A stretch of DNA of 64,000 nt from an uncultured SAR86 cluster bacterium (GTDB lineage Bacteria; Pseudomonadota; Gammaproteobacteria; Magnimaribacterales; D2472). The stretch spans positions 47,083 through 111,082 of the forward strand of contig CACJKN010000001.1 in assembly GCA_902594005.1 (NCBI GenBank). The letters are read 5' to 3'. The notes beneath the pieces are model-generated. The model was not told the origin of the DNA, did not search any database, and saw nothing but the letters and a program-made list of their open reading frames with translations. Shown here piece after piece: positions 9,368-18,071 of this stretch; positions within the stretch are counted from its first letter, which is position 1, and every line of letters begins with the position of its first letter. The position numbers were made by a program, and so were the translations under genes.

Positions 9368-10444
9368 TTATTCTTCAACAAAACCTTGCCATCTCTGCAT
9401 ATATTTTATGAAGGTTTCACTTAGGCCTTCTTGGGTCAGATGCTCTTTAGAAACGGGTAGCTCTATTGGTTCAAACCTTTCATCTGCTATCACTCTCCTG
9501 GGGAAGTCATGATGAAGTATGCCAGCTCTTCCGACTGTTACAAAATCAACATCCTTTTCTAATATTTTCATTACACTTTCGCCTGATCTTATGTTGCCGG
9601 CTACTGTAAGCATTGTGTTGCCAAAATCCATGTCTGTGAAATGCTGTAATAAATTTTTTCCTTTATATTCTTCTTCATTTGGGTCTTTAAATGAATCCCA
9701 AAGTGACATATCTAAGAAATCAATATTATTTAAGGCAATAAGCTCCTGACATACCTCTTTTATCTCTCCAAGCTTTAATCCAAATCCTTCTGGTGAAAGT
9801 CGAACCCCTAGAACAAAATCTTTGCCACAGTTATTTCTTATGCCCTCAACTATCTCAAAAATAATCCTCGATCTATTTTCATTAGAGCCACCGTATTCAT
9901 CCTGACGTCTATTAATTTCGGATGATAAAAATTGAGAAAGTATATAACCATGAGCTCCGTGTATTTCAACTCCTTGATAGCCAGATTTTTTAGCCCTGAC
10001 CGCTGCAGCTATAAAGTCTTCTCGAAGTTGTATAACTTCTTCAAAAGATAAACTTCTTGCGCCTGTATTGCTGTCATCTGATGGGCATACAGGTTGAGTA
10101 TTTATAAGGTCTTTCGGTGAACGCATTCCGGCATGATGTAGTTGAGCAATTGCTAAGCTTTCATGCTTTTTAATTTTGGAGGTAAGCTTTGTTAAACCAT
10201 CGATATGCTTGTCATCAAAAATTCCAAGCTGTCCAGGAAATCCTTTGCCTATATCTTGAACATGAGATGCACAAGACATAGTTATACCAAAGCCACCTTC
10301 TGCCCTCTTTGTCAGCCAATGATATTCATCATCCGAAAGCACTCCATCTTCATGGCTTTGTGTATTAGTGAGGGGCGCAAGCATAAATCTATTTTTCATT
10401 TGATGACCAGAAGCAAAAGTTAACTTGTCATTGAGTGATTTCAT
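9368..10444 (-). CDS. NADH:flavin oxidoreductase, old yellow enzyme family
   Basis: This FMN-dependent ene-reductase or dienoyl reductase TIM barrel of 358 residues has an N-terminal NRFMLAPLTNTQ, QLHHAGMRS, and the family signature HGAHGYILSQFLSSEINRRQ followed by DEYGGSNENRSR. Near the C-terminus are VTVGRAGILHHDFP residues of the flavin phosphate site. The protein lacks the extra 4Fe-4S and FAD/NAD domains of dienoyl-CoA reductases. Its start overlaps the end of the ceramidase-like gene by four bases. Confidence 0.85.
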   Translation of the reverse strand: MKSLNDKLTFASGHQMKNRFMLAPLTNTQSHEDGVLSDDEYHWLTKRAEGGFGITMSCASHVQDIGKGFPGQLGIFDDKHIDGLTKLTSKIKKHESLAIAQLHHAGMRSPKDLINTQPVCPSDDSNTGARSLSFEEVIQLREDFIAAAVRAKKSGYQGVEIHGAHGYILSQFLSSEINRRQDEYGGSNENRSRIIFEIVEGIRNNCGKDFVLGVRLSPEGFGLKLGEIKEVCQELIALNNIDFLDMSLWDSFKDPNEEEYKGKNLLQHFTDMDFGNTMLTVAGNIRSGESVMKILEKDVDFVTVGRAGILHHDFPRRVIADERFEPIELPVSKEHLTQEGLSETFIKYMQRWQGFVEE

Positions 10445-11397
10445 GTCAGTCTTAGGCTCCTAAAATAAAAGAAGAAAAATAATGTAGCTATTGAGGAAAG
10501 AATATGCCACAAAGCATGTGCCTGCACTAAAGAGTCTGGATTACAGAAGTCCGTTTCAGGATAGCCCTGAAGCCAAATTACAAAGGCTGTCAGATACGTA
10601 AACATTCCGAACCAAAACCATCGAAATCTAGTCTTTCTCATGAGTGATTTCTTATTAATAAATATTGCTGGTATCCAAAATAAGATAGTCCACCAGTACT
10701 CGCTAAGATTTGCAAAAATCTCACTGGGGAAGACCCCAAAGACTGCTGCAACAAGAAAGCCTATAAAACCTGATAACAATCTAAGTAGTGGTGAATAAAA
10801 GTGCTGCAATGATTCCGTAATTACCCATAAAGCTATTGATAAAAACCATAAATTTAGACCAATGCCAAGGTCATTTCCAAAATTCCAACTTATCAATGCA
10901 TAAATTGTGATGTAAGAGACATAAGTCTTCGCAAAAACATTTTCTGAATAATCCTTAATTACAAAAATGTTTACAAGCCAGGGAATTGAAATAAACATGA
11001 TCATGCTTAACCAATCAGCCCACTGCCCCCATGCAGTATGAGTTCCATGCATAAGCAGTGATCCTGGACCCAAAAATAACGCAGCGGTTGCAAATATTAT
11101 GGCCGTTGGTGAAGCGCCATGAAATCTTGATTTGCCTCTCGACTCTCTTGATAGAATCCAGAACATTATTAGACCGGTAGTAATAAATCCTATATTTGAA
11201 AGAGCATTACTTGGCTCCCGAAAGTAACCACCACTGATCCTCTCACACCATCGTGAAACATCATTAATGCTATAGCCTGGCTCTACAGATAGAAAGCTCC
11301 CCGTTTGAGCCAATAAAAGATAGACAACAAAAAAAAGAATGGAAGCAGTCAGTGGTATGAGAAAAACTTTTTTATTCATTAAAAAACTCAGTCCCAA
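10441..11397 (-). CDS. Ceramidase-like integral membrane hydrolase (CREST superfamily)
   Basis: This seven-helix membrane protein of 318 residues carries the alkaline-ceramidase landmarks: RWCERISGGYFREPSNALSN near the N-terminus, GSLLMHGTHTAWGQWADWLSM in the middle and HALWHILSS at the C-terminus. The conserved Ser, Asp and three His form a zinc hydrolase site in this superfamily. Bacterial members are poorly characterised, so a lipid amide substrate is inference. Genes on both sides overlap it slightly, consistent with an operon. Confidence 0.7.
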   Translation of the reverse strand: MGLSFLMNKKVFLIPLTASILFFVVYLLLAQTGSFLSVEPGYSINDVSRWCERISGGYFREPSNALSNIGFITTGLIMFWILSRESRGKSRFHGASPTAIIFATAALFLGPGSLLMHGTHTAWGQWADWLSMIMFISIPWLVNIFVIKDYSENVFAKTYVSYITIYALISWNFGNDLGIGLNLWFLSIALWVITESLQHFYSPLLRLLSGFIGFLVAAVFGVFPSEIFANLSEYWWTILFWIPAIFINKKSLMRKTRFRWFWFGMFTYLTAFVIWLQGYPETDFCNPDSLVQAHALWHILSSIATLFFFFYFRSLRLT

Positions 11398-11948
11398 ATG
11401 GAAATATAGTCATTAGTGTTCATCTCAGGTAATGATTTCTTCTTACCTGCAGGAGTACCTATATAGATATATCCGATAATCGTTTGGTTTTCATTTAAGC
11501 CAAATTTCTCCGAAATCTTATTATTAAATGCAAAACTGCCAGTTCTCCAAATTGCTCCATATCCTAATGCGCTTAATGCAAGCATAATGTTTTGTCCTGC
11601 CGTTCCTGTTGATATTATTTGCTCCATTTCTGGTACTTTTGGATGATCTTTTTTTGTAGACACGAGCACCACGATTAATGGAGCCCTAAAAGGAGCATTT
11701 CTATATTTTTCTATTCTCTCTTCTGTTAGATCATCAAAGTTTTCTTCAGCAAAATCAACAAATATATCTGAAAGTTTTTGGAGGCCGCCCCCGCTTATCT
11801 GAATGAAGCTTGAAGGTCTTAGCCATGCATGATCAGGGGCTCTTAAAGCAGCCTGAAAAACTTTCTCCATTTCATCTTTTGATGGAATAGGCTCGACCAA
11901 GTTACGATGTGAGTTTCTTTCTAAAATGTTTTTGAGTGCTTCATTCAT
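11388..11948 (-). CDS. Nitroreductase family protein, YdjA-like
   Basis: This minimal FMN-dependent nitroreductase of 186 residues begins ALKNILERNSHRNL and contains AALRAPDHAWLRPSSF, the RAPDH signature of the YdjA subgroup. An STGTAGQNIMLALSALGYG segment and GYIYIGTP near the end complete the FMN site. YdjA-type enzymes are small and lack part of the NAD(P)H-binding region of larger nitroreductases. It overlaps the ceramidase-like gene by ten bases. Confidence 0.85.
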   Translation of the reverse strand: MNEALKNILERNSHRNLVEPIPSKDEMEKVFQAALRAPDHAWLRPSSFIQISGGGLQKLSDIFVDFAEENFDDLTEERIEKYRNAPFRAPLIVVLVSTKKDHPKVPEMEQIISTGTAGQNIMLALSALGYGAIWRTGSFAFNNKISEKFGLNENQTIIGYIYIGTPAGKKKSLPEMNTNDYISIWD

Positions 11949-11951
11949 GGA

Positions 11952-12398
11952 TTACATAAATGATTTAAGGACTGTTTTAATATTTTCAAATAGATTTGGA
12001 TTTTGATTAAAGCTCTTAATATGGTCATCAGGCTTATTCCAGTCATCAGCTGATTCAGTAAAGTAGTTTGAATCTATAGTAACCCAGCTGGAATCATCTA
12101 GTGTGCCTGCCTTTATAAATATTACTCTATCAAGCTCTTTAGCAAAGCTTAGAATTCCTGACCCGCATTTTTCACAAAACCCTCTATTTATATGCATACC
12201 TTGATTGCCAACACTTTCAAAGTATTTTGGTTCGCCGCTTATTGAGAGATTTTTCTTTGAAATGACTAAAATAGTAGCTTTTCCAGACCCTGTGGCTCTC
12301 TGGCAATCTTTGCAGTGACAATGATGTCCAGAAATAATTTTGTCTCTTTCAAACGAATACTCAATCTCTCCGCACTGACAGCGTCCGCTCTCTGTCAT
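11952..12398 (-). CDS. GFA-family (glutathione-dependent formaldehyde-activating enzyme-like) zinc protein
   Basis: This 148-residue protein has the paired zinc-binding cysteines of the GFA fold: GRCQCGEIEYSF, then HHCHCKDCQRATGS, then GFCEKCGSGI. Family members bind glutathione or act on S-hydroxymethyl adducts, but most are uncharacterised. The start overlaps the stop of the GMC oxidoreductase by one base, so the two are translationally coupled. An aldehyde-handling partnership is suggestive only. Confidence 0.8.
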   Translation of the reverse strand: MTESGRCQCGEIEYSFERDKIISGHHCHCKDCQRATGSGKATILVISKKNLSISGEPKYFESVGNQGMHINRGFCEKCGSGILSFAKELDRVIFIKAGTLDDSSWVTIDSNYFTESADDWNKPDDHIKSFNQNPNLFENIKTVLKSFM

Positions 12399-14086
12399 TA
12401 AGAACTTGCCCAGTCTTGTAAGATCATATCAGAGGCTTTTTCACCAATCATTATGGTTGGTGCATTAGTGTTGCCTCCAATTAGAGTTGGCATAATTGAT
12501 GCGTCAACAACCCTTAAACCTTCAACCTTATGAACTTTTAGTCTTTGATTGACGACAGCCTCATCGTCATTGCCCATCTTGCATGTTCCTACGGGATGAT
12601 AGACAGTGTCTGCTCCTTCACGAATAGCCTTTTCAATGTCAGCATCATCATTTATATCAATCGGTCTTTGACAGTGCTGTTTTATATACTTATTTACTGG
12701 TTCCATATTTAAGATCCCCATCATCTTTTTGTATCCTTCGATCATATCTTTCATATCATCAGGGTGAGATAAAAACTTTGGGTCTATCAAAGGATCTTCC
12801 ATTGGGTCTGCAGACTTTAGTGTAACTGTTCCCCTAGACTTCGGTCTCAACAAACAACTATGACAGCTAAATCCATGTCCCCATACTTGTGTTCTGCCAT
12901 GATCGACAACCATAGCAGGCGCAAAGTGAAGCTGTATGTCTGGAATTTCTTTTGCCTCATTAGATTTTATAAAACCACCTGCTTCTGCAATGGTCGAGGT
13001 GAATAACCCAGTTTTCTTTAATATGTACTTTAATACCTCAATTGGATATTTTATTAAGAATGCTTTTATGGAGGTTCCAATAAACTGCATAGAGTTATAT
13101 TTGTGCACAGTAAGATAGTCAATGTGATCTTGAAGGTTTTTTCCTACCCCAGGAAGATCTACCTTGTGCTCTATACCATGTTTTTCAATTTCTTCTCTTG
13201 GTCCTACCCCAGATCTCAACAATATTTGAGGAGAACCAAAAGCGCCTGAACAAAGAAGTACTTCTTTTGAGGCTGATATGATGTGAGATTCTCCTTCTGC
13301 ATCTATATATTCAACTCCAGAAGCCTTGTTATTATCAATTAGGATCTTGTTTACATTTGCTTCAGTAATCACAGTCAAATTCGGTCTATCTAAAGCAGGC
13401 ACTAAATATGCTTTCGCGGCACTGCATCTTTTGCCGTCTTTTTGTGTGGTTTGGTAGAAGCCTATGCCCTCTTGCTCACCGCCATTAAAGTCTTCATTTT
13501 GTTTGTAAAGTTTTGACCCAGCTTCAACAAAGTCTTTTGTTGGTTTGTTTTCATGTCTTATCTTTGAAACATTAAGTGGGCCTCCTTGTCCATGAAACTC
13601 ATCATCAAACGTTTCATTATGTTCTGCCTTCTTAAAATATTTTAGGATCTCATCATATGACCATCCCTCATTTCCAAGACTAGCCCAGTGATCATAGTCC
13701 CATCTGTGACCTCGAACATATAGCATTGCATTTATTGAACTTGAGCCGCCAAGTGTTTTTCCTCTTGGTTGTGCGCCACGCCTATGTTCTTTAACTTCTT
13801 GCTTGATTGAGTGAACACCTCCAGCTGTATCAACAACCTCAGCTGCTGGTTCAGCTACTGTCACCTCCTCAAATTCTTTTTGAGGAACTGTCTCATAATT
13901 CCAACTAACAGGATTATCTGGACCAAAGAATGCAAAACCTATTGGTATATGGATTCTTGGATCTGTATCTTTTTTTCCAGCTTCCATAATACAAACTTTA
14001 GTATTTGGATCAGCACTAAGTCTGTTAGCTAAAACGCACCCTGCAGAACCTGCTCCTATAATTACAAAATCATATATTTTATCCAT
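12398..14086 (-). CDS. GMC-family FAD oxidoreductase (choline/alcohol dehydrogenase type)
   Basis: This 562-residue flavoprotein has an N-terminal FAD-binding motif (DFVIIGAGSAGCVLANRLS), the GMC signature GKTLGGSSSINAMLYVRGH, the second signature GAFGSPQILLRSGVG and the C-terminal active-site block DTVYHPVGTCKMG followed by GGNTNAPTIMIGEKASDMI. An acidic insertion rich in Glu, Val and Ala near residues 75-105 separates the FAD domain from the signature and is longer than in E. coli BetA. Choline, other alcohols or polyethers are possible substrates. It is divergent from the metalloprotease gene. Confidence 0.87.
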   Translation of the reverse strand: MDKIYDFVIIGAGSAGCVLANRLSADPNTKVCIMEAGKKDTDPRIHIPIGFAFFGPDNPVSWNYETVPQKEFEEVTVAEPAAEVVDTAGGVHSIKQEVKEHRRGAQPRGKTLGGSSSINAMLYVRGHRWDYDHWASLGNEGWSYDEILKYFKKAEHNETFDDEFHGQGGPLNVSKIRHENKPTKDFVEAGSKLYKQNEDFNGGEQEGIGFYQTTQKDGKRCSAAKAYLVPALDRPNLTVITEANVNKILIDNNKASGVEYIDAEGESHIISASKEVLLCSGAFGSPQILLRSGVGPREEIEKHGIEHKVDLPGVGKNLQDHIDYLTVHKYNSMQFIGTSIKAFLIKYPIEVLKYILKKTGLFTSTIAEAGGFIKSNEAKEIPDIQLHFAPAMVVDHGRTQVWGHGFSCHSCLLRPKSRGTVTLKSADPMEDPLIDPKFLSHPDDMKDMIEGYKKMMGILNMEPVNKYIKQHCQRPIDINDDADIEKAIREGADTVYHPVGTCKMGNDDEAVVNQRLKVHKVEGLRVVDASIMPTLIGGNTNAPTIMIGEKASDMILQDWASS

Positions 14087-14164
14087 ATGAACATATTAAC
14101 ATCTATCAGATTGCATGTTGATAGCTTGACCATTAGAATAACCACCTAGTTTACGAGGTAGAAA

Positions 14165-16597
14165 ATGAAAAATATCAGTTATTTATTAGGTTTATTATTA
14201 GCATTTTCCTGTGTTTCTTTTGCAGACGAAGAAGTCAAAGAAGCTCCTAAAGAATCAGAAGAAGCTATAGAAGATGTTGCTGAAGAGCCAGCGGATGAGG
14301 AAGCTGAAGAAGATAAAGAGCCAACTATCAGTGAATTCATTGAAGAGGGAGAATTTGAAGTCATTGAGGGTATGATCGATATTTATTATGAAACAGAAGA
14401 AGACACCTACTACACAATTCTTGAAGAAGAAAATCTCTCAAAGGAATTTATTTATTTTTACTACATTATAAGTGGTGCTCAAGCAGGAGGAGCAAGTGGT
14501 GGAGATATGGGAGATAGTTCTGTATTAGAGTTTAGAAAATTTAAGGATGACATAGCCCTTTATAAGAAAAATACTGTCTTTAACTATGATGACTCTAACA
14601 ATATCTCAAAATCTACTTTAACAAACATACTGGAATCATTTGTTGGTAGGTTTGAAGTAAAGATAGAAGAGGAAGGAAGATACCTAATAAATATAGATAA
14701 GTTATTTCTAGGTGAAATGCTTGTTGGGCTTACCCCACCGAAAGAATATGCGGAGTATTACAGTCTTATTCTTGGAAGAATTGATGATAAAAAGACTTAT
14801 ATTAGCAGAGTGAAAAACTATCCAAAAAATACCTCAGTAGAGGTGACTTATGGATTCTTTAATCCTAGCCCAAAGGGTTCAGTTGATGCAGTGCCCGATG
14901 CAAGATATTCAAGTATCGTAGCTAGGCACATGTTTGTCGAAATGCCAGATAACAATTATGAGCCAAGAGTTGCTGATCAACGAGTAGGATATTTCTCAAC
15001 AAAAATTACTGATTTAAGCACTTATGACTATTTTAAGGGCAAGGATCTAATTAATAGATGGCGTTTAATAAAAAAGGATCCAACAGCAGAGATTTCTGAG
15101 CCAATAAATCCTATCGTTTTCTGGGTAGAAAACTCAACACCTGAAGAAATTAAACCATTTGTTGTTGAAGCAATTGAGCTTTGGAATATTGCCTTTGAGA
15201 AAGCAGGATTTAAAAATGCAGTTGTTGCAAAAATCCAACCAGATGATGCTGAATGGGATGCTGGTGATGTTCAATACAATGTTATTCGTTGGGCTTCAAC
15301 TCCCTCCCCTAGATATTCTGGATATGGTCCAAGTGTTGCTAACCCAAGAACTGGAGAAATGATAGCTGCTGATATAGTCCAAGAATTTAATTCCATTAGT
15401 TACGGATACAGACTTAGGAAGATCTGGGGTTATGATGAAGAAAATGATCCTTTAAGACAGTGGATTGTATCCTTAACGCTTCATGAAATTGGTCATACTC
15501 TAGGTCTCCGACATAACTTTAAAGCAAGTTGGCTATATGGGCCTACTGAAATTCATGACAAAAGTGTAACTGGTAAGAATCATATTGGTTCTGTTATGGA
15601 TTATGATCCAATCAATTTAGCTCCTGAGGGTGTCGAGCAAGGAAATTACTTCCCAACGGAGCCTGGTTTTTATGACATTTGGGCTATTGCTTTTGGCTAT
15701 ACCCCAAAGATGACGGAACAGCAAAGAAATGATTTGTTGGCTCAATCTACAAAACCTGAACTTATATTTGGTACCGATGACGATGCTATGGGTTCCCCTG
15801 GAAGAAATACTGATCCAAGAAATAAAAGGTATGACATGTCAAATGATCCAATAACTTATACAGTTCAAAGGATTCAAACAATTGACAAGAAGATTGCTGA
15901 ATTGCCAGAAATCTTTAATGAGCCTGGGTCAACTTACTCTGAACTCAAAGGTACATTTGATAGTCTAGTTAGAGATAAGGGTAGATTTCTTGAGTCTGTT
16001 GCAATTCAAATTGGAGGAGTTTACTCCAACAGGCTTGTTGTAGGACAAGATGAAAACATGACACCTTTTGAGGTGGTCCCATATAGCGAACAAAAAAGGG
16101 CAATGAAAGTCTTAAATGCTGAACTTTTTGCAAACGATGCTTTTACGTTTGATCCAGAGATATTAAGACTTCTTCAATCAGAAAAAAGAGCTGCAAGTTA
16201 TGGAAACTCTGATAATGATCCTAAGATTCATGATCTTGTTCTACGAATGCAGATGAGTTCACTTAGCTTTATTCTTCATCCAAGAGTAATGAAGAGACTT
16301 ACAGATAGCTCTCAGTATGGTAATGAATATTTACCAAATGAAGTCTTAGAAGATATTTTTACTGGCATCTTTGTGCCGAGAGAGATACCTGGTACATTTA
16401 AGATGAATCTTCAATCAGCTTATGTTGATGGCTTAATCGAAGCTATGGATGATGGAAGCTATGATGAAGTATCAAGAGCAGCTATCTTTAGCTCACTAAA
16501 CAAAATAAAGAACTTTACGAATTCAGCATATGGCAACGATATGGTGAAGGGGCACTTTGATTATTTAAATTGGAAAATAAACGACGCCCTCGATTGA
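14165..16597 (+). CDS. Secreted zinc-dependent metalloprotease, DUF4953/DUF5117-type
   Basis: This 810-residue protein has a signal peptide (MKNISYLLGLLLAFSCVSFA) followed by a strikingly acidic stretch (residues ~21-65, mostly Glu, Asp and Ala). The catalytic core near residue 440 reads TLHEIGHTLGLRHNFKAS, the extended HExxHxxGxxHNF zincin motif, with a downstream GSVMDYDP Met-turn. The domain order matches large uncharacterised bacterial zincins. A Shine-Dalgarno-like GAGGTAG precedes the ATG. Protein or peptide scavenging outside the cytoplasm is inference. Confidence 0.82.
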   Translation: MKNISYLLGLLLAFSCVSFADEEVKEAPKESEEAIEDVAEEPADEEAEEDKEPTISEFIEEGEFEVIEGMIDIYYETEEDTYYTILEEENLSKEFIYFYYIISGAQAGGASGGDMGDSSVLEFRKFKDDIALYKKNTVFNYDDSNNISKSTLTNILESFVGRFEVKIEEEGRYLINIDKLFLGEMLVGLTPPKEYAEYYSLILGRIDDKKTYISRVKNYPKNTSVEVTYGFFNPSPKGSVDAVPDARYSSIVARHMFVEMPDNNYEPRVADQRVGYFSTKITDLSTYDYFKGKDLINRWRLIKKDPTAEISEPINPIVFWVENSTPEEIKPFVVEAIELWNIAFEKAGFKNAVVAKIQPDDAEWDAGDVQYNVIRWASTPSPRYSGYGPSVANPRTGEMIAADIVQEFNSISYGYRLRKIWGYDEENDPLRQWIVSLTLHEIGHTLGLRHNFKASWLYGPTEIHDKSVTGKNHIGSVMDYDPINLAPEGVEQGNYFPTEPGFYDIWAIAFGYTPKMTEQQRNDLLAQSTKPELIFGTDDDAMGSPGRNTDPRNKRYDMSNDPITYTVQRIQTIDKKIAELPEIFNEPGSTYSELKGTFDSLVRDKGRFLESVAIQIGGVYSNRLVVGQDENMTPFEVVPYSEQKRAMKVLNAELFANDAFTFDPEILRLLQSEKRAASYGNSDNDPKIHDLVLRMQMSSLSFILHPRVMKRLTDSSQYGNEYLPNEVLEDIFTGIFVPREIPGTFKMNLQSAYVDGLIEAMDDGSYDEVSRAAIFSSLNKIKNFTNSAYGNDMVKGHFDYLNWKINDALD

Positions 16598-17446
16598 TTA
16601 AAATGAGCCGCCTCTTAATTTAGTATTTGGCGGCCCAAATATCAGCGATAAAGCTTCTTTCGCCGTTTTTGCTTTTCTAATATCTTTAAAGATTGCGCTC
16701 CACCCCATAAAGGTAATCTTTACAGGATTAAATGTATTAACATTATTAACTAATCCATATTTGACCGGTGCTTTCTCAGGCTCAAATGTTCCGAACATCT
16801 TGTCCCAAATAATAAAAAGATTCCCATAATTTTTATCAATATACTCTTTATTAGCTCCATGATGGACTCTGTGATGAGAGGGTGTATTAAAAATAATTTC
16901 TAGTGGTCCAAGCTTGTCAACTATTTGGGTGTGTCCAACTACGCCCCAAAGTGTGCTTATAACTCCTGCAATAACAAGAATGGTTGGATCCATTCCTAGT
17001 AAAGGGAGTACTGCAAAAAAGGGAAGCTTTGACAGTGGCGCAAACCATGCCTGTCGGAGAGATACTGCAAAGTTCATTTCCTCACTGGAGTGGTGACTCA
17101 TATGGATAGCCCACAGAAATCTTACTCTGTGTGAAAGCCTGTGATAAATATAAAAAACTAAATCTATCAACACAAAAGCTAACACCCACATAAGCCATAG
17201 AGGTATGAGATTAGCTAAATCTATAAATCTAAACTGGTAAAGGAAAATGTGAACTGCAAAAGATAGACCTTTTGCGGCTGATCCTATCAATATATTTCCA
17301 ATAAGTAAGCCGGCAGTACATAAAGTATCATCAAGCCTATAAAAGGACTTATTTGTAAGGGATGAAAACATTGCTTCCAAAGCAATCATTCCATAGATAA
17401 TAGGAAGACCAATTGCGTAAACTTCTGCAACCGTTAGATTTGTCAT
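16598..17446 (-). CDS. Sterol desaturase / fatty acid hydroxylase family di-iron membrane protein
   Basis: This 282-residue protein has several membrane segments and the histidine clusters of the superfamily: HRLSHRVRFLWAIHMSHHSSEEMN (HxxxH and HxxHH) and HRVHHG near residue 195, with an extra His in HTQIVDK. These ligate the di-iron centre that hydroxylates or desaturates lipid chains; the exact lipid is unknown. It ends directly against the metalloprotease stop and overlaps the phosphoribosyltransferase stop by four bases. Confidence 0.82.
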   Translation of the reverse strand: MTNLTVAEVYAIGLPIIYGMIALEAMFSSLTNKSFYRLDDTLCTAGLLIGNILIGSAAKGLSFAVHIFLYQFRFIDLANLIPLWLMWVLAFVLIDLVFYIYHRLSHRVRFLWAIHMSHHSSEEMNFAVSLRQAWFAPLSKLPFFAVLPLLGMDPTILVIAGVISTLWGVVGHTQIVDKLGPLEIIFNTPSHHRVHHGANKEYIDKNYGNLFIIWDKMFGTFEPEKAPVKYGLVNNVNTFNPVKITFMGWSAIFKDIRKAKTAKEALSLIFGPPNTKLRGGSF

Positions 17447-18012
17447 TTGGATTTTAACGCTTCGATATGCTCAACTAAAGATTGCAGCTCTGGTTTATTA
17501 GCTTTTATCTCATCCATTGAAAGTCCTTGAAGCTCGTGCGGAAATACAAGCCACTGATCAGTCTCATGAATATGATAATCTGGAACTCTGTCAGTTTTAT
17601 TTTTTCCTGGCTTGAAGTATGGTGTAGCAATTCTTATTTCGGGTGTGTTCTTTTTACAAGCTGACTTAAGGTCAGTTATTACTTTGTTAATAGACATGCC
17701 TGTGTCATAGACATCATCAACAATTAAAAGCGAATCTTCTGATTCTAACTTTCTTATAACATAATTAAGCCCATATACTTGGACCTCATCCCTTCTTGAA
17801 TCAATTCCCGAATAGTATGAAGTTCTAATTGCAATATGATCGGAGGGGACACCAAGGAAATCTAGAAACTCTTGAACTGCTATGCCTATTGGAGCCCCGC
17901 CTCTCCAAACACCAATAATATAGTTTGGTTTAAAACCGCTTTCGAAGATTTTCCAGGCTAGGTTATACGAGTCCTTTAATAATTGGTCTGCTTGGATAAA
18001 ATGCTTTTCCAT
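17443..18012 (-). CDS. Purine phosphoribosyltransferase (hypoxanthine/xanthine-guanine PRT-like)
   Basis: This type I PRTase of 189 residues has a YIIGVWRGGAPIG loop near residue 31 and the PRPP-binding motif LLIVDDVYDTGMS near residue 95. It salvages a purine base with PRPP to make the nucleotide. Base specificity is not readable from sequence. A purine-type permease gene lies about 2.8 kb away (20782), compatible with salvage of imported bases. Confidence 0.8.
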   Translation of the reverse strand: MEKHFIQADQLLKDSYNLAWKIFESGFKPNYIIGVWRGGAPIGIAVQEFLDFLGVPSDHIAIRTSYYSGIDSRRDEVQVYGLNYVIRKLESEDSLLIVDDVYDTGMSINKVITDLKSACKKNTPEIRIATPYFKPGKNKTDRVPDYHIHETDQWLVFPHELQGLSMDEIKANKPELQSLVEHIEALKSK

Positions 18013-18071
18013 AAAGCGTATATTACTCCAAACAGACCCAATATATAAACTAGCAGCGCTTAAATGCTTTA

